DNA from: Flaccisagitta enflata
Lineage: Eukaryota; Chaetognatha; Sagittoidea; Aphragmophora
Length of the DNA: 64,000 bases
Assembly: GCA_965153355.1 (NCBI GenBank)
Contig: OZ231128.1
Coordinates: 50,716,001-50,780,000 of the forward strand
Reading direction: 5' to 3'
The position numbers and the translations under genes were made by a program. Shown in pieces: positions 38,020-50,101 of this stretch. The notes under the pieces were generated by a model. It was not told the origin of the DNA and did not search any database. It saw only the letters and a list, made by a program, of their open reading frames with translations. How positions within the stretch are numbered: the stretch's first letter is position 1; every line of letters starts with the position of its first letter.

Positions 38020-38431
38020 TAATATGAGACTGATAGCCAAGGATTGACCCAATTATAATGGCATTTCAGAATATTTCATTTTTGCTGTAGTTTTGATGTT
38101 GTTTTTGGTAATGTTTTTAATTCATGTAGTCCACTTCATATGTAATCCAACAAAAGCCAACTTTGAACAAACAAATTGGGCCGTAATGGCAACACCAGTT
38201 CAAACAGAAAGCTTTCACCACTGTGAATTAACTCTTCCACGCCGTAATGGCATATCCTGGCACAAATCATTTTCGTGATAAGACCGATCTCATGATCTTC
38301 TCACTTCCCAATAAGGTTATTTTCAGGCACATTGTAGCACACAACTATCATCCAGAGGTTGTCCCCAAGTTTGTGGGATACAGCACCAAGACTCCCTACA
38401 ACCACCGGGATAACAATACATTCACTATTCC

Positions 38432-38462
<31 letters not shown>

Positions 38463-38827
38463 CAATATGAAATAATGAAACCGGTTATTTGTTCATTCAA
38501 CACAACTCTTCGGTGATGGTACAGAAGTTGCGAGAGTGGTGGTGGTGTTTGTGCGAAAGGTCATGGTGGTTGGTGGCGGCAGTGATGGTGATGGTGATTG
38601 TGTACTATTGTGTACTGGTAGTTATGGTGGTTGATGGGTTGGTGATGGTAGAGTTAAGGAGTTGAACATTGCTTCTTTTTTTTACTCGCGGATGAGAAAA
38701 TATTAGGGGTTGTGGTGATAAAGATGTCATGGAGGTCGTTAAGGACATTGCTCCTTCCGTCTTGAATCTCTTGTAAATCAACGAGCACACATGTTGTAAT
38801 GTGATATTTGCAAAAGCGTTAGATGGA
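38018..38827. other. Non-coding spacer
   Basis: No gene recognised. There is a short GA tract at 38431-38456 and GGTGGT/GATGGT-rich sequence at 38530-38650. Confidence 0.4.
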
Positions 38828-38965
38828 CCTTAGATGGTCAGCGGGACCCGACCCTCTTTAGTTAGTGTGTGTGCGGATCACATGATACATGGTTAAAGGG
38901 GCAGCAGCCCAAAGGGACCGATGACCTCTGCTTGGGCTCATGGGGAATTATGGAGAATCTTATGG
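38828..38965. mobile_element. GGGCAGCGGCCC-family element, header
   Basis: GATGGTCAGCGGGACCCGAC, then GGGGCAGCAGCCCAAAGGGA, CCGATGACCTCTGCTT and CATGGGGAATTATGG follow the family block order. Confidence 0.55.
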
Positions 38966-39379
38966 TAGGCATGAAATTTTCAGCTAAAAACGCATAGCGC
39001 CAGTGAAAGAAACAGATAAGTGAATGAGGGGCTGTCTTTATTTGCTGTGTGCAAGTGGACAATGCTCGGTTCCATGTGAAACGCCAAGCGCTTTTGATTT
39101 TTAGATAAGTACTATTATCATAAATTCCTCATCAATCAAGAAACAGCAGCTTGTTTCTAATCCTCTGCCGCTGCTGCCACAATGTTCATTTGTTTTTTAC
39201 GTTTTCTGCCCTGGCCCATAGAGGGCCGCTAAAACAGAGAGCAAGAGGAAAGCAAAAGAACATTTTTTGCTTGTAATTTCTTTGTTGATAATAATTAACA
39301 CAAAAAAAGGCCCAGGCGCTTGGCGATTTTCAATAAAACAAGGTCAAATTGACGTCTAAACCGAAAGTTAAGACAGCTT

Positions 39380-39735
39380 GTGACCCCCCGAGGTGGCGTG
39401 TATGCTGGAATTCTCGCTATATTGGATGCCTACTTGTGGTCCTAGAGCCTTTTGATTACAACTTGGAGGCTGAGATTTAGGCCCTACTCTGGATTTGTTC
39501 AAGGTTAAAGCCATGAGGCTAGGATCCTCAGTTTTGGGCCTCGAGGCTGATGTTTGGGCCTTATTGCAGATGTTTGGGCCTTTAGGCTGAGATTTGAGCC
39601 CGATGCTGGAATTTAGGCGTTGATACCGCTTTTTGGCCTCGAGGCTGGAATTTGAGTCTCGAGCCTTTGATATGAGCCTTAACGCAGGGATCTGCGCATC
39701 ATGACTGGGATCTGAGCCTCAAGAGGGGGGGATAC
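39380..39735. repeat. Degenerate ~20 bp repeats of GGGCAGCGGCCC family
   Basis: Units such as TTTGGGCCTCGAGGCTGATG and ATTTGAGTCTCGAGCC, the inverted form of the internal repeats of that family. The partner terminus was not found on the right. Confidence 0.6.
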
Positions 39736-40771
39736 AATAAAGATGAAGATAACGCCAAAGCGGACTGATTATGACGATCATGCAATTTTGATCAAGTTAC
39801 ACTGTTACAACAAAATCGACGTAGATTAAATCTTGATTGTTTTCTTTGCCCATTTGCAACTTGGTATATAGTCTGCTGCTGGTTGGTTGGGCGGTGCGAC
39901 ATTATATGTATTTCCCTCCAGAGTCCAGGGACACTGAGCTTGTTATGTTCTTGTGCTTCTGATGGTGCACTAGATCACCTGACCCATGCCCATGGCCAAA
40001 CGACGGATGTGATCAGTAAAACATACGTTTGTACCACAAAATTACTGCATTACGGATATCCTTTACATTTGTCATAAAAATGCACTTTTCTCCAACCCAT
40101 CGATCATGGTTTAAAATGCTTTAGTGTAAAAATGTCATTACTGTCATTTTTCGACTTCCGTCGTCATTTTCAGCAGTTTTGTTGCATGTTTGACATCGAC
40201 CATCAAGATAGAAGATCAAGAGAGGTCATAACAATCAAAACGCCGTTCATACACTGATAAACGAGTAGTGAACAAAAATTAATGCGACAAGTTCAAGTGC
40301 ACATAACTTCTCAGTGCGATTCTATGGCAGTCACAAAATACTCCCCCTCCCCTCACAGTTTGTCAGTTACGGAGGAAGCAACAACAGCGTTGGTTAGTCG
40401 CTTGAAAATGGGCAGGAATAGAAATAAGCTGTTTCATTTGAGTTCATTCATCTTGGTGGTTAGGTTAAAACATGCGAAGCCGCCACTCTTCATCGACAGT
40501 TGTGCAAACTTGACAGACGGACGGACGAACCAATGGACTGACCGACCATCCGATATAAACTGACGAAACAATGGTTCTACTAACCTGATTACGAAAGGGA
40601 AAACGCTCATCTAGTTTGCTCGCACAAAAAAAAGATGCTGTGAAAGGACAAATAAGAAAACTACCACTTCAGCGACCGGTTACTGACTAACGATTCCTTG
40701 TGACGGTAAATATCCTCGGGCGTAGAATTTTGTACGAATACATTTCAACCCGAGAGCGCGTTTGACAAAAA
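39736..40771. other. Non-coding spacer
   Basis: No gene recognised. A short GGAC/GACC array lies at 40515-40550. Confidence 0.4.
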
Positions 40772-40935
40772 AACAAGGCCGGATATACGGCAATCCAGTC
40801 GCGGACGGTTGGGCAGGAGCAGCAATGCAAAAACCGCTCGGAATTCAAAAATGTGACGGACGGACTGACCGACATACCGACCGACCTACCGACCGACACG
40901 GCAACGTGTAGATTCGCGTGCACGCAACTAAAAAA
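40772..40935 (+). mobile_element. GTCN-array element, full copy
   Basis: AACAAGGCCGGATATACGGC start, CCAGTCGCGGACGGTTGGGC, GAATTCAAAAATGTGAC, a CGAC-type array, ACACGGCAACGTGTAGATTC, then a partly degraded hairpin (TTCGCGTGCACGCAACT) and AAAAAA. Confidence 0.75.
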
Positions 40936-42040
40936 GCCACACATTACCAATGTCATGAATGAGAAATTTGGGTCTGACTGAAGCGAGTTTGGATGAGGCC
41001 TCATGAGGTCCCACCCTTTTTGTGTGCTTCTCCTCATTTTTATTGGTTGGATGGAGATTTTTGAGTACTTGACTAATTCTGTAAAAATCAAAACGATGGC
41101 CATATTGACTCGTTGATGAAAACCTCGCAATAACGGACTCCTTTGATGACAAATTGACATTACATAGGAAGATGAAGGAAGGGAAAAACCAAGATGGCGG
41201 TGTCAATGGATAAAAAAAAAGAAGATACATAAACCTCATACTTAATCATGGTTTTGCTGCCCTTAATTTACGTGAATTTACGTGAATTATGGACACGTCA
41301 CACGTCCATGAAGTCCGTTATTACCCATCGCTACAGTACTATTAGTTGCTTTTGATATTGTTTTTTTGTTCTTTAATGTATTTGATCGTTGTTGATCTCG
41401 TATGGTGTATGTATAATTGTATATATAAGTGTCGTTGAATTCAATTTCTTTGCTTGTTTTTATTTTTCGGTAAGTTTTTAACCACTTATTTGCCCTTGAT
41501 TTTCCTGAGATGCAGAAAGAGAATCGTCTATCAAATAAATCGTTCTCGTAAATCAGCGTCTGGCTCAGATCTCAGTCTCGGCCTCTCGGGCATCATCCAT
41601 TCAATCTCACTTTCAGACTCGAATTTCGCCCATTTTCAATTTTACATTTAGATTCCTCGATTTTTGGGGATTTCTATGTGTTCATGCTGTCAAACGTAAA
41701 AATGTGCTATCAGGGTAAAAGTGTATCCGGCCTTGTTAGTCTATATTCCAAATATCACTCTTTTACATTCATTTGTCATCCAAACATCTACTGCATTTTT
41801 TTTTTGTTTTTTTTTTTATATATAGATTAGGCACTCTTTATTTCGTCCATTCACTTTTGACTTAGATGGTTGTAGATTTGATATTGTTCTATCTGCAATG
41901 CAGAGTCGGCAGTCAAGGTTGTGAATTTTGCAGATTGTACTTTTGATTTTCCAATACAGAAATTGCAAAATAACATATCAACTGGGGAAATGGACTCCTT
42001 TACCTTCTTTTTCTTGTTTTTGGCTTTAGTCTTTTTACTT

Positions 42041-42042
<2 letters not shown>

Positions 42043-42127
<85 letters not shown>
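42043..42127. repeat. CT microsatellite
   Basis: Uninterrupted CT tract. 40936-42042 contains no recognised gene. Confidence 0.97.
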
Positions 42128-42128
<1 letters not shown>

Positions 42129-42308
42129 ATTTCAACTAAACTTATTATGCAATAAGTTCTGATTAACGCCTCGACTTGAGGCAACAAAAATGAGCTGAAT
42201 GCAGAAAATGCCCAATATGCCAAAATGTGTTGATCTATTTCTTTTCACAGCCAGGTATACAGTTATGGGAGATAAAGTACCTGGGAGAGAAAAGAAAAGA
42301 CAAAAAAA

Positions 42309-42310
42309 GT

Positions 42311-42397
<87 letters not shown>
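42309..42397. repeat. Compound GA-CA microsatellite
   Basis: GA (42309-42360) switches to CA (42361-42397). Confidence 0.97.
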
Positions 42398-42399
<2 letters not shown>

Positions 42400-42757
42400 T
42401 CGTGAATGTCCTGAGATGATGAGGCATCATACCGGAGTTCACAGGCTGTGGCTTGACGTACGTTGCCCATGGGTGTGCTAACAAATGGAGGGATAGCGTG
42501 CATATAATGGGATAAAACAATGATGTGTGAGTCATGCTTTCTTTCTTTTAGTTATCGATTAGCTAATCAAAAAATGGCAATTTGAACCATAGAAGAGTCC
42601 GGAGAGTCCTGAGAGTGTTGAGAGTGCTAGTGTCTTGCCTCTTGGGTATCATGTCATAAAGATCATGGTTCATTATAATGATTTGTGTAGATGTAGTCCT
42701 GGGAGTAATTGAAGTGCTAGGTTCTTGGACTCTTGGTGATCATGGTAATGATTTGTG

Positions 42758-42759
42758 TA

Positions 42760-42801
<42 letters not shown>

Positions 42802-42806
42802 AATAT

Positions 42807-42854
<48 letters not shown>

Positions 42855-42869
42855 CGGTGGTAAAGATAG

Positions 42870-42951
<82 letters not shown>

Positions 42952-43030
42952 AATTGTAATGATAATGAAAATGATGATAATGATAATGATGATCAGGATG
43001 ATAGTAATGATGATGATGATGATGATGATG

Positions 43031-43103
<73 letters not shown>

Positions 43104-43259
43104 CGACTTTGTTGCCAATATCTGGATGACTATGATGATGACGATTAATGATAATGATAACTGGGATGACGTTGATCAGTTGATGACAGTAACGATACCG
43201 ACGAAAGTAATGATGACCACGATTACCATGATAATAACGACGATTTCAACTATAACGAT

Positions 43260-43293
<34 letters not shown>

Positions 43294-43330
43294 ACGGCGA
43301 TGACGATAACGACGACGTCGATGATGATGA
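42758..43330. repeat. GAT microsatellite grading into GAC
   Basis: Long GAT tracts (42758-42850, 42868-42950, 43005-43102) joined by AATGAT variants, then degenerate GAC/GAT up to 43330. The poly-aspartate frame is a repeat translation. Confidence 0.95.
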
Positions 43331-43748
43331 GATTCGTGGGCCGAGTCTTGCTCGACATGTTGACGGCCAATTGCCTCGACGACGACGACCACAGAAAACT
43401 TTGTACGTGATCTTTTTTTTTTTTCATATTTTCATTTATTTTTTCTTTTTCTGGTCTGAATCTTCTTTTTTTTTTCCTTTTTTCTTTTTTTTTTTTTTTT
43501 ACTCGGTTGGAAAACAAAAGGATGATGAAACCAGAGAATACCTCCGCTCTCATCCATCATCGCATTCAATGGTCGCGTACGCGTTACAGGATTGCTACAC
43601 TTTAGTTAAACGATATCATATCATATCATCCTCTAGTTAAACGATATCATATTCATGGCATAACTCTAAATTCTTTTTCTGTATCTGGATTCTTATACAT
43701 TGTACAACCTTTGTTTTGAAATTGCTCAAACACCGTTTGAAAAAAAAA

Positions 43749-43905
43749 CAAGGCCGGATAATCGGCAATCCAGTCGCGGACGGTTGGGCAGGAGCAGCAA
43801 TGCGAAAACCACTCGGAATTCAAAAATGTGACCTACCGACTTACCGACTTACCGACCTACCGACTGACACGACAAGGTGTAGAGTCGCTTGTCCGCGACT
43901 AAAAA
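43749..43905 (+). mobile_element. GTCN-array element, full copy
   Basis: ACAAGGCCGGATAATCGGCA, CCAGTCGCGGACGGTTGGGC, GAATTCAAAAATGTGAC, a CTACCGACTTACCGAC array, then hairpin AGTCGCTTGTCCGCGACT and AAAAAG. A compact (~157 bp) complete copy. Confidence 0.78.
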
Positions 43906-44275
43906 GAATGATGCGCATTATTTTATCTACGAATCTTTATTCTTGCGAGCGAACCAGAAGTTTCACTTTCAATAAAGTATACTCAAAAGTCGTACCCACA
44001 TCGTGGATGAACAAACTCAGACTAACTCAAAGCATCAAAGGAAATAAAAAAATTTCCTCTGAAAAACAAACACGAATATATTCTAGGGTGTTATCTTTAT
44101 CCCTTGCGCGCGCGGAGCGGGCGTGTGTGCTTGTGTGTGTGCTTGTGTGTGATCATCAAAGTCAGAAGTAGCAACAGAGAGAGAGAGAGAGAGAGACAGG
44201 GGGCAAGTGAGACAGAGACAGAGAGTAGAGAGTGACACAAACACACACACACAAACAGCAGAAAAAGTAGTGGAA

Positions 44276-44490
44276 GGAGAGGAAGAAAACGAAAACGAAA
44301 AGGAAAGATAAAAAAAGAAAAAAAGGAAAAGTAGAAGGAGAAAAAGAAAAAGAAAAAGGAAAAGGAAAAGGAAAAGGAAAAGAAGGAGAAAAGGAAAAAG
44401 AAAAGTAAGAAGAAGGAGAAGGAGACGGAGAAGGATGAAAAGAAAAAGAAAAAGAAAAAGAAAAAGAAAAAGAAAAAGAAAAAGAAAAAG
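44276..44490. repeat. A/G-rich GAAAAG low-complexity tract
   Basis: Polypurine run of GAAAAG/GAAAAA units, with short GA and CA tracts just before it (44175-44255). Confidence 0.9.
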
Positions 44491-44516
44491 AGGAAAATGA
44501 GAAAGAAACAAGTGAC

Positions 44517-44716
44517 GCGGGGTCACAATATCGTTGCGGACGGTTTGGGCAGGGGCAACTAACCCCAATCCATACCCTAACCCACCCCAAACACTCAAAC
44601 ATACACAAACACAACACTTTTCAACTCGATTACCATGACGGACAAACCAATGGACCAACGGACGGACGGACAGACAGACAACGGCTCTTATAAAATTGCG
44701 TGTCCGCAACTAAAAA
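44517..44716 (+). mobile_element. GTCN-array element, variant copy
   Basis: GCGGGGTCACAATATCGTTG and CGGACGGTTTGGGCAGGGGC, a GGAC array, CTTATAAAATTGCGTGTCCG and CAACTAAAAAG. It groups with the 19229/19650 subtype by its CACAATATCGTTGCGGACG start. Confidence 0.65.
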
Positions 44717-44807
44717 GAGGAGAAGAAGTAGATGTAGAAGTGGAAATCCAAAAACAAGAAAAAACAGGAGAAAGAAAAAGAAAAAATAGCCGCAAAAGTT
44801 TGAGATG

Positions 44808-45310
44808 GTCAGTCATGCCCTATACCCCCAAATCAGTGTTAGATGTTATGAGGTGGTTATAGGGGCTGCGGCCAAGAAGAGGCTGATGGCTTATGGGGAA
44901 TTCACAAATGGGGTACTTTCTCCTCCTGAATTTGGAATTTGAGCCTTGAGGACCCAGGCCTCAGGCTTGAATTTCCAGACTCGTGACTGGGGCCTGAGCC
45001 TCAAGCTGGGTTGAATCTTGGGGGGCTGGGATCAGCACCCAGGATGGGTTGAGCCTACAGGCTGGGATTTGAGACTTAAGGCTGGGATTTGAGCCTCAAG
45101 CCTAGGATTTGAGCCGGGGGCTTGGGATTTGAGCTTTGAAGCTAGGATTTGAGCCTAAAGGCCGGGATTTGAGCCTAAAGGCTGGGATTTGAGCCTCAAG
45201 GCGAGGGGGGTGTGAATGGTTGAACAGAGGAGGAGATGGGGAAGTGAAGGAGAAAATTCCGCATAAGTGCATAGGTCTTGGGCTTCTTCTGAGCCCGTTG
45301 CCCAAGAAAT
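44808..45310. mobile_element. GGGCAGCGGCCC-family element, both ends present
   Basis: The left header (GGGGCTGCGGCCAAGAAGAG, GCTGATGGCTTATGGGGAAT) is mirrored at 45245-45310 by GAAAATTCCGCATAAGTGCA and GGGCTTCTTCTGAGCCCGTT. Between them lie ~20 bp degenerate repeats, GGCTGGGATTTGAGCCTCAA type (44935-45200). Confidence 0.7.
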
Positions 45311-45364
45311 AGAATAAGTTACCCATCTTCCAAAGTTCTAGAAAAAGATTACAAGAGGAAGAAC

Positions 45365-45570
45365 ACGGAATAGCAGAGGATCTGGATCTAGGAGGCCCAT
45401 ATCTGGGTTTCAGAGGCCGGAATCTGGGTGTCACAGAATATGCGTCTCAGAGGTCAGAATCTGGATCTTAAGAGGCCAAAATATGGGTCGCACAGGTAAG
45501 AATCTGGATGTCAGAGGCCTGAAACTGGGTCTCAGAGGCCAAATCTAACTAGGTCTCGGAGGCCAAGATC
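45365..45570. repeat. Degenerate ~21 bp repeats
   Basis: AATCTGGGTCTCAGAGGCC-type units, similar to those inside the element at 25125. Confidence 0.7.
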
Positions 45571-45813
45571 ATATACTAAGTAGAAGCCTGAGCGTTCCAT
45601 ATATTACTTAATGCCAAACCCCATTCTTCTACTGGCCTTTTTTCACTGAATGCTGAATTGAATGTTATTTGTAGAAGAAATTGAAACTTAATCTTCTCTC
45701 TATGAACCGAAGATCAGTTGTAATCTCTGGAAATCCACACCCTAAGCTCACATCATTCCTCGATCGTTTTAAAAAGACTCAAACGCGATACTTTGGTACC
45801 CGCCATCTTGGCA

Positions 45814-45820
<7 letters not shown>

Positions 45821-45898
<78 letters not shown>
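45821..45898. repeat. CT microsatellite
   Basis: CT tract followed by CATTTGTGTCTTTCAATTTC and GTCTGTCTGTCTGCCAGTC, a flank that recurs after the next CT tract (46148-46210), indicating a ~250 bp duplication. Confidence 0.96.
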
Positions 45899-45900
<2 letters not shown>

Positions 45901-45964
45901 ATTTGTGTCTTTCAATTTCTCTCCTTTATTATCTCTATTTTTCTGTCTGTCTGTCTGCCAGTCC

Positions 45965-46151
<187 letters not shown>

Positions 46152-46326
46152 GTGTCTTCAACTTTCTCTCCTTTATTATCTCTATTTTTCTGTCTGTCTG
46201 TCTGCCAGTCTGATGTCCATTCTATTTGTTTGTCTGTCGGCCTGTCTGTCTCTCAGTCTTTCAATCGGGGTATATTTATGACTACCAACCGTTTTGATCG
46301 TCTATCCATCTTATCTTTTGTCTGTA

Positions 46327-46329
<3 letters not shown>

Positions 46330-46414
<85 letters not shown>
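46330..46414. repeat. CT microsatellite
   Basis: Uninterrupted CT tract. Confidence 0.97.
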
Positions 46415-46418
<4 letters not shown>

Positions 46419-46780
46419 CACCTTTTTTCCGTCAGTGAATCTTTGATTGTTCATCGGAAACTTGCGAGCGAGCGACTGAATGAAAATGAAAATCGACCCG
46501 ACAAAAAAATTGCAAAGATTTTAAGACAATAAATTACCGTGAAAAAGAGAGGCAAAAAAAAGATAATAAAAAAAAAAAAAAAACCTTCACAAAAAATCTT
46601 GTCGAATTGAACGTCCGATGCGATTGTATTGTCCCGAAGATAATCACTTCGTTTTTTTTCTATGTTGTTGCTTTTGCTTTTTAATTTCTTTTTTTCCTCT
46701 GTGTTTTTTTTTCCACTCTCTGATCTCTGTTAGCTGAATGAATGAAAACACGCGGGTTATCCTCATTTCAAATCAAAGTA

Positions 46781-47160
46781 CAGTACCATAGGAGCAATGA
46801 GAACCTCAGATGGAGATATTTCTATTCCACTATTCTATTAAGTAGCTATAATTATAGTTTTCTAGCTGATGAGCCAAAAGAGCTTTGAGTGAATATAGTT
46901 TTATTCCTCTGGCTCTAACTGTTGACCAAAAAGAAAAAAGTGCAGCACCNNNNNNNNNNNNNNNNNNNNNNNNNNNNNNNNNTTTAAGTGAGCTTTTTTC
47001 AATATTTGCTCTTGACATTTTAATCTGTTTTCATAAACAAGGATTTTCTAAAAAAATAATTTTCTTACTAATGACATAACTACACAGGATTTTGCTGATT
47101 TCTGGGATTTCTGTGGGAACTTTAGGGCTAAAACCAAAATGGAAGATAAACGAATTTAGA
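46781..47160. mobile_element. Foldback MITE, second copy, gap inside
   Basis: CAGTACCATAGGAGCAATGA and GAGTGAATATAGTTTTATTC match the element at 21146. TA precedes it (46779-46780). The copy is interrupted by the N gap; sequence after the gap resembles the inverted inner part of the family (GGAAGAT, CAGCAAAATCC inverse). Confidence 0.6.
46950..46982. other. Assembly gap (33 N)
   Basis: Run of N inside a foldback repeat. Confidence 1.
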
Positions 47161-47168
47161 AAAAAAAA

Positions 47169-47216
47169 AGCTTCAAAATTACAGTCCCCAACTGGGGACT
47201 GTAATTTTTGAAGCTT
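47169..47216. repeat. Short hairpin
   Basis: GCTTCAAAATTACAGTCCCC, a 2-4 base loop, then the near-perfect inverse ending TTTTTGAAGC. Confidence 0.8.
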
Positions 47217-47249
47217 TCTCGTATGCGTGGCGACTCGAAAGACTACGAA

Positions 47250-47427
47250 AAAAAAAATATTTCAAAAAAAAAAAAAAAAAAAAAATTTCAAAAAAAAATT
47301 TAAAAAAAATTTCAAAAAAAAATTTTCAAAAAAAAAAAAAAATTTAAAAAAAAAAAAATAAAACAAAAAAATTCAAAAAAAAAAAAAAAATTCAAAAAAA
47401 AAAAAAATTTAAAAAAAAAAAAAAAAA
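47250..47427. repeat. Poly-A rich TTTC/TTCA tract
   Basis: Long A runs separated by TTTC, TTT and TTC; low complexity. Confidence 0.9.
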
Positions 47428-47500
47428 CCTTAAGAGTCCATGACGGCACACCTTGAACATTAAACAGTGAAGTCCAAGAAGGCACACCTTGGTATCCATG

Positions 47501-47504
<4 letters not shown>

Positions 47505-47577
<73 letters not shown>

Positions 47578-47579
47578 AG

Positions 47580-47656
<77 letters not shown>
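47505..47656. repeat. Compound CT-GT microsatellite
   Basis: CT (47505-47576), AGAGAG bridge, then GT (47583-47656). Confidence 0.97.
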
Positions 47657-47657
<1 letters not shown>

Positions 47658-47939
47658 TAAGCGTGTGTGCGTACATGCATGCATGTGTGTGCGCAAACTT
47701 TTTTTTTCTTTGTGCAAACCTTTTTACCATGAAGGTGAACTTTGGCCAGAGCAAATCTTCTGAATACTATAAGTAGTTCAGCGTTGGGAATCACAAGTAA
47801 CTAAATTAGTAATTATTTATCATTTAAATAATAATAATGAAATTGCTGTAAAGCTGAACAACAACATGAGTGAATGTAGCATAATATTTAACTAATAAAT
47901 GCATCACACAAAAATCTTTGAACAAATAAATGGTCATCC

Positions 47940-48578
47940 ACAATATGCAAATGAGAAAAGTGCGAATCTCCTCGAACAATTCACCCACTCACACAGCAGT
48001 AATATATTACTACATAAATAAGTTTATATCTCATAAACCAGACTTCAGATTTAAATCGAATTTTGCAGAAGCTGTTTAATTGACATTATTTACCTGATTA
48101 CTAAGTTATAAAAAAATTCACTTAACTTTACTACCCTTTGCCTATGAAAATTGCAAAAGTCCCAGTAACATATTACTACATAAATTAGCTAATATCTCAT
48201 GAACCAGACTTCAGATTTATTTCGAATTTTGCAGGGGTTGTTTATTTACTACCCTCTACTTGTATACCAAATTAGAAAAAAATTCATTAACTTTTACTAC
48301 CCTCTACCTATGTAAATTGCCTAAGTCCAGTAAAATATTACTACAAAAATAATAGGCAAAGGGTAGTAAAAGTTAATGAATTTTTCTGAAAATTGGTAAA
48401 CAAGCTCCCATTGACATAAAAATAACGCTGGTAAAGTTTCATGAAATTCTGAAGTCTGGTTCAAAAGATATGAGAAGGTTTTAAACAACAAACAAACAAA
48501 CAACAAACAACAACAGACTACACAATCAGGTCCACCTCATAGTCACCGACGAAAACTTTTCGTCGGGGACAAAAAAAT
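47940..48578 (+). mobile_element. Palindrome-ended repeat, copy 1
   Basis: Internally repeated blocks (CCAGACTTCAGATTTA, TTTTGCAGGGGTTGTTTA, TACTACCCTCTACC), a GGCAAAGGGTAGTAAAAG block, TTTTAAACAACAAACAAACA, and at the end the perfect palindrome CCGACGAAAA-C-TTTTCGTCGG (48546-48566) followed by GGGACAAAAAAA. The same order occurs in 49190-49810. Confidence 0.6.
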
Positions 48579-49134
48579 TGATGATGACGGTAGTTGATGA
48601 TGATGACAGTAGTTGATGATGATGACAGAAGTTGATGATGATGACAGAAGTTGATGATGATGACAGTAGCTGATGATGATGACAGTAGCTGATGATGATG
48701 ACAGTAGCTGATGACAGTTGTTGATGATGATGACAGTAGTTGATGATGACAGTAGTTGATGATGATGACAGTACTTGATGATGACGACAGTACTTGATGA
48801 TGACAACAGTACTTGATGATGATGACAGCAGTTGATGATGATGACAGTAGTTGATGATGATGATAGTAGTTGACGATGACAGTGGTTGATGATGATGACA
48901 GTGGTTGATGATGATGACAGTGGTTGATGATGATGACAGTAGTTGATGATGAAGACAGTAGTTGATGATGAAGACAGTAGTTGATGATGAAGACAGGAGT
49001 TGATGATGAAGACAGGAGTTGATGATGATGACAGGAGTTGATGATGATGACAGGAGTTGATGATGATGACAGGAGTTGATGATGATGACAGGAGTTGATG
49101 ATGATGACAGTAGCTGAAGATGATGACAGTAGTT
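48579..49134. repeat. Minisatellite, GATGATGACAGTAGTT unit
   Basis: About 35 units of 12-18 bp with variants (AGTAGCTGATG, AGTACTTGATG, AGGAGTTGATG). It lies immediately after the palindrome end of copy 1. Open frames over it are artefacts. Confidence 0.95.
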
Positions 49135-49189
49135 GAAGATGAATCTTGAAATCCATGATGGCACACCTAAAGAAAAGAAATCAAAATGT

Positions 49190-49810
49190 AATGAATGTGC
49201 GAGTAAAAAAATTTATGAACTCCAATCTTCTATATAAATCGCCAAAGTCCTAGTAACATATTACTACATTAATAAGTTAATATCTTATAAACAAGACTTC
49301 AGATTTAATTCGAATTTTGCAGGGGTTATTTAATTACTACCCTCTACCTGTATACCAAATCAGAAAAAAATTCACATGCCTTTACTACCCTTTGCCTATA
49401 TAAATCGCCTAAGTCCTAGTAACATATTACTACATTATTAAGCTAATATCTTATAAACCAGACTTCAGATTTAATTCAAATTTCGCAGGGGTTGTTTATT
49501 TAATACCCTCTACTTGTATACCAAATAAAAAAAAAATTCACATACATCTAGTACCCTCTACCTATGTAAATCACATAAGTCCCAGCTAAATATTACTACA
49601 AAAATAATAGGCAAAGGGTAGTAAAAGTTAATGAATTTTTTTGAAAATTGGTACACAAGCTCCTATTGACCTATAAACAACACCAGCAAAGTTACATAAA
49701 ATTCTGAAGTCTGGTCCCAAAGATATGAGAAGGTTTTAAACAAACAAACAGACAACGCATCAATGCTACTTCACAGTCACCGACGAAAACTGTTCGTCGG
49801 GGACAAAAAA
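49190..49810 (+). mobile_element. Palindrome-ended repeat, copy 2
   Basis: Same blocks and end as copy 1. The terminal palindrome (49780-49800) has one mismatch (TGTTCGTCGG). It is followed by GGGACAAAAAAA. Confidence 0.6.
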
Positions 49811-49944
49811 ACAGTTATCTTCATGTTTATGACTTCTATTCCTCCATATTACCTAAATAGGGTGAAGGTATACTTTGGTTTTGATCGAGATCCTGTCTTC
49901 AGCCTTTTGTTTTTTGTTAATCTCGATAACTCAGTTAGCTGGTT

Positions 49945-50010
49945 TTAGGCTTAAGGTTAGGGTAAGGGTTAGGGTAAGGGTTGGTGTGATTTAGGGTTAG
50001 GGTTAGGTGG
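49945..50010. repeat. Interstitial TTAGGG-like stretch
   Basis: Imperfect GGTTAGGGTAAGGGTTAGGG motifs. Confidence 0.8.
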
Positions 50011-50101
50011 GGTGATACAAAAAAGTATATTTAACTGTAACGTTAAGCTTTTCTGTTCCTATCTTCGCTCTGTTAAATTATGATAAAAAAAAAGCAAAGC
50101 A

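Noticed and set aside
38093-38516. Two overlapping plus-strand frames (including DKTDLMIFSLPNKVIF)
   Set aside because: Weak protein-like character but frame-shifted, no family recognised, ends in a GA microsatellite.
42733-43410. Poly-aspartate open frame of 225 residues
   Set aside because: Translation of a GAT microsatellite.
48518-49166. Three overlapping open frames of about 210 residues on the minus strand, also a CRISPR-like pattern
   Set aside because: A 12-18 bp minisatellite explains all three frames; spacing is irregular and no spacers are unique.
49945-50010. Chromosome end
   Set aside because: TTAGGG-like motifs are short, degenerate and internal, with unique sequence and genes on one side.
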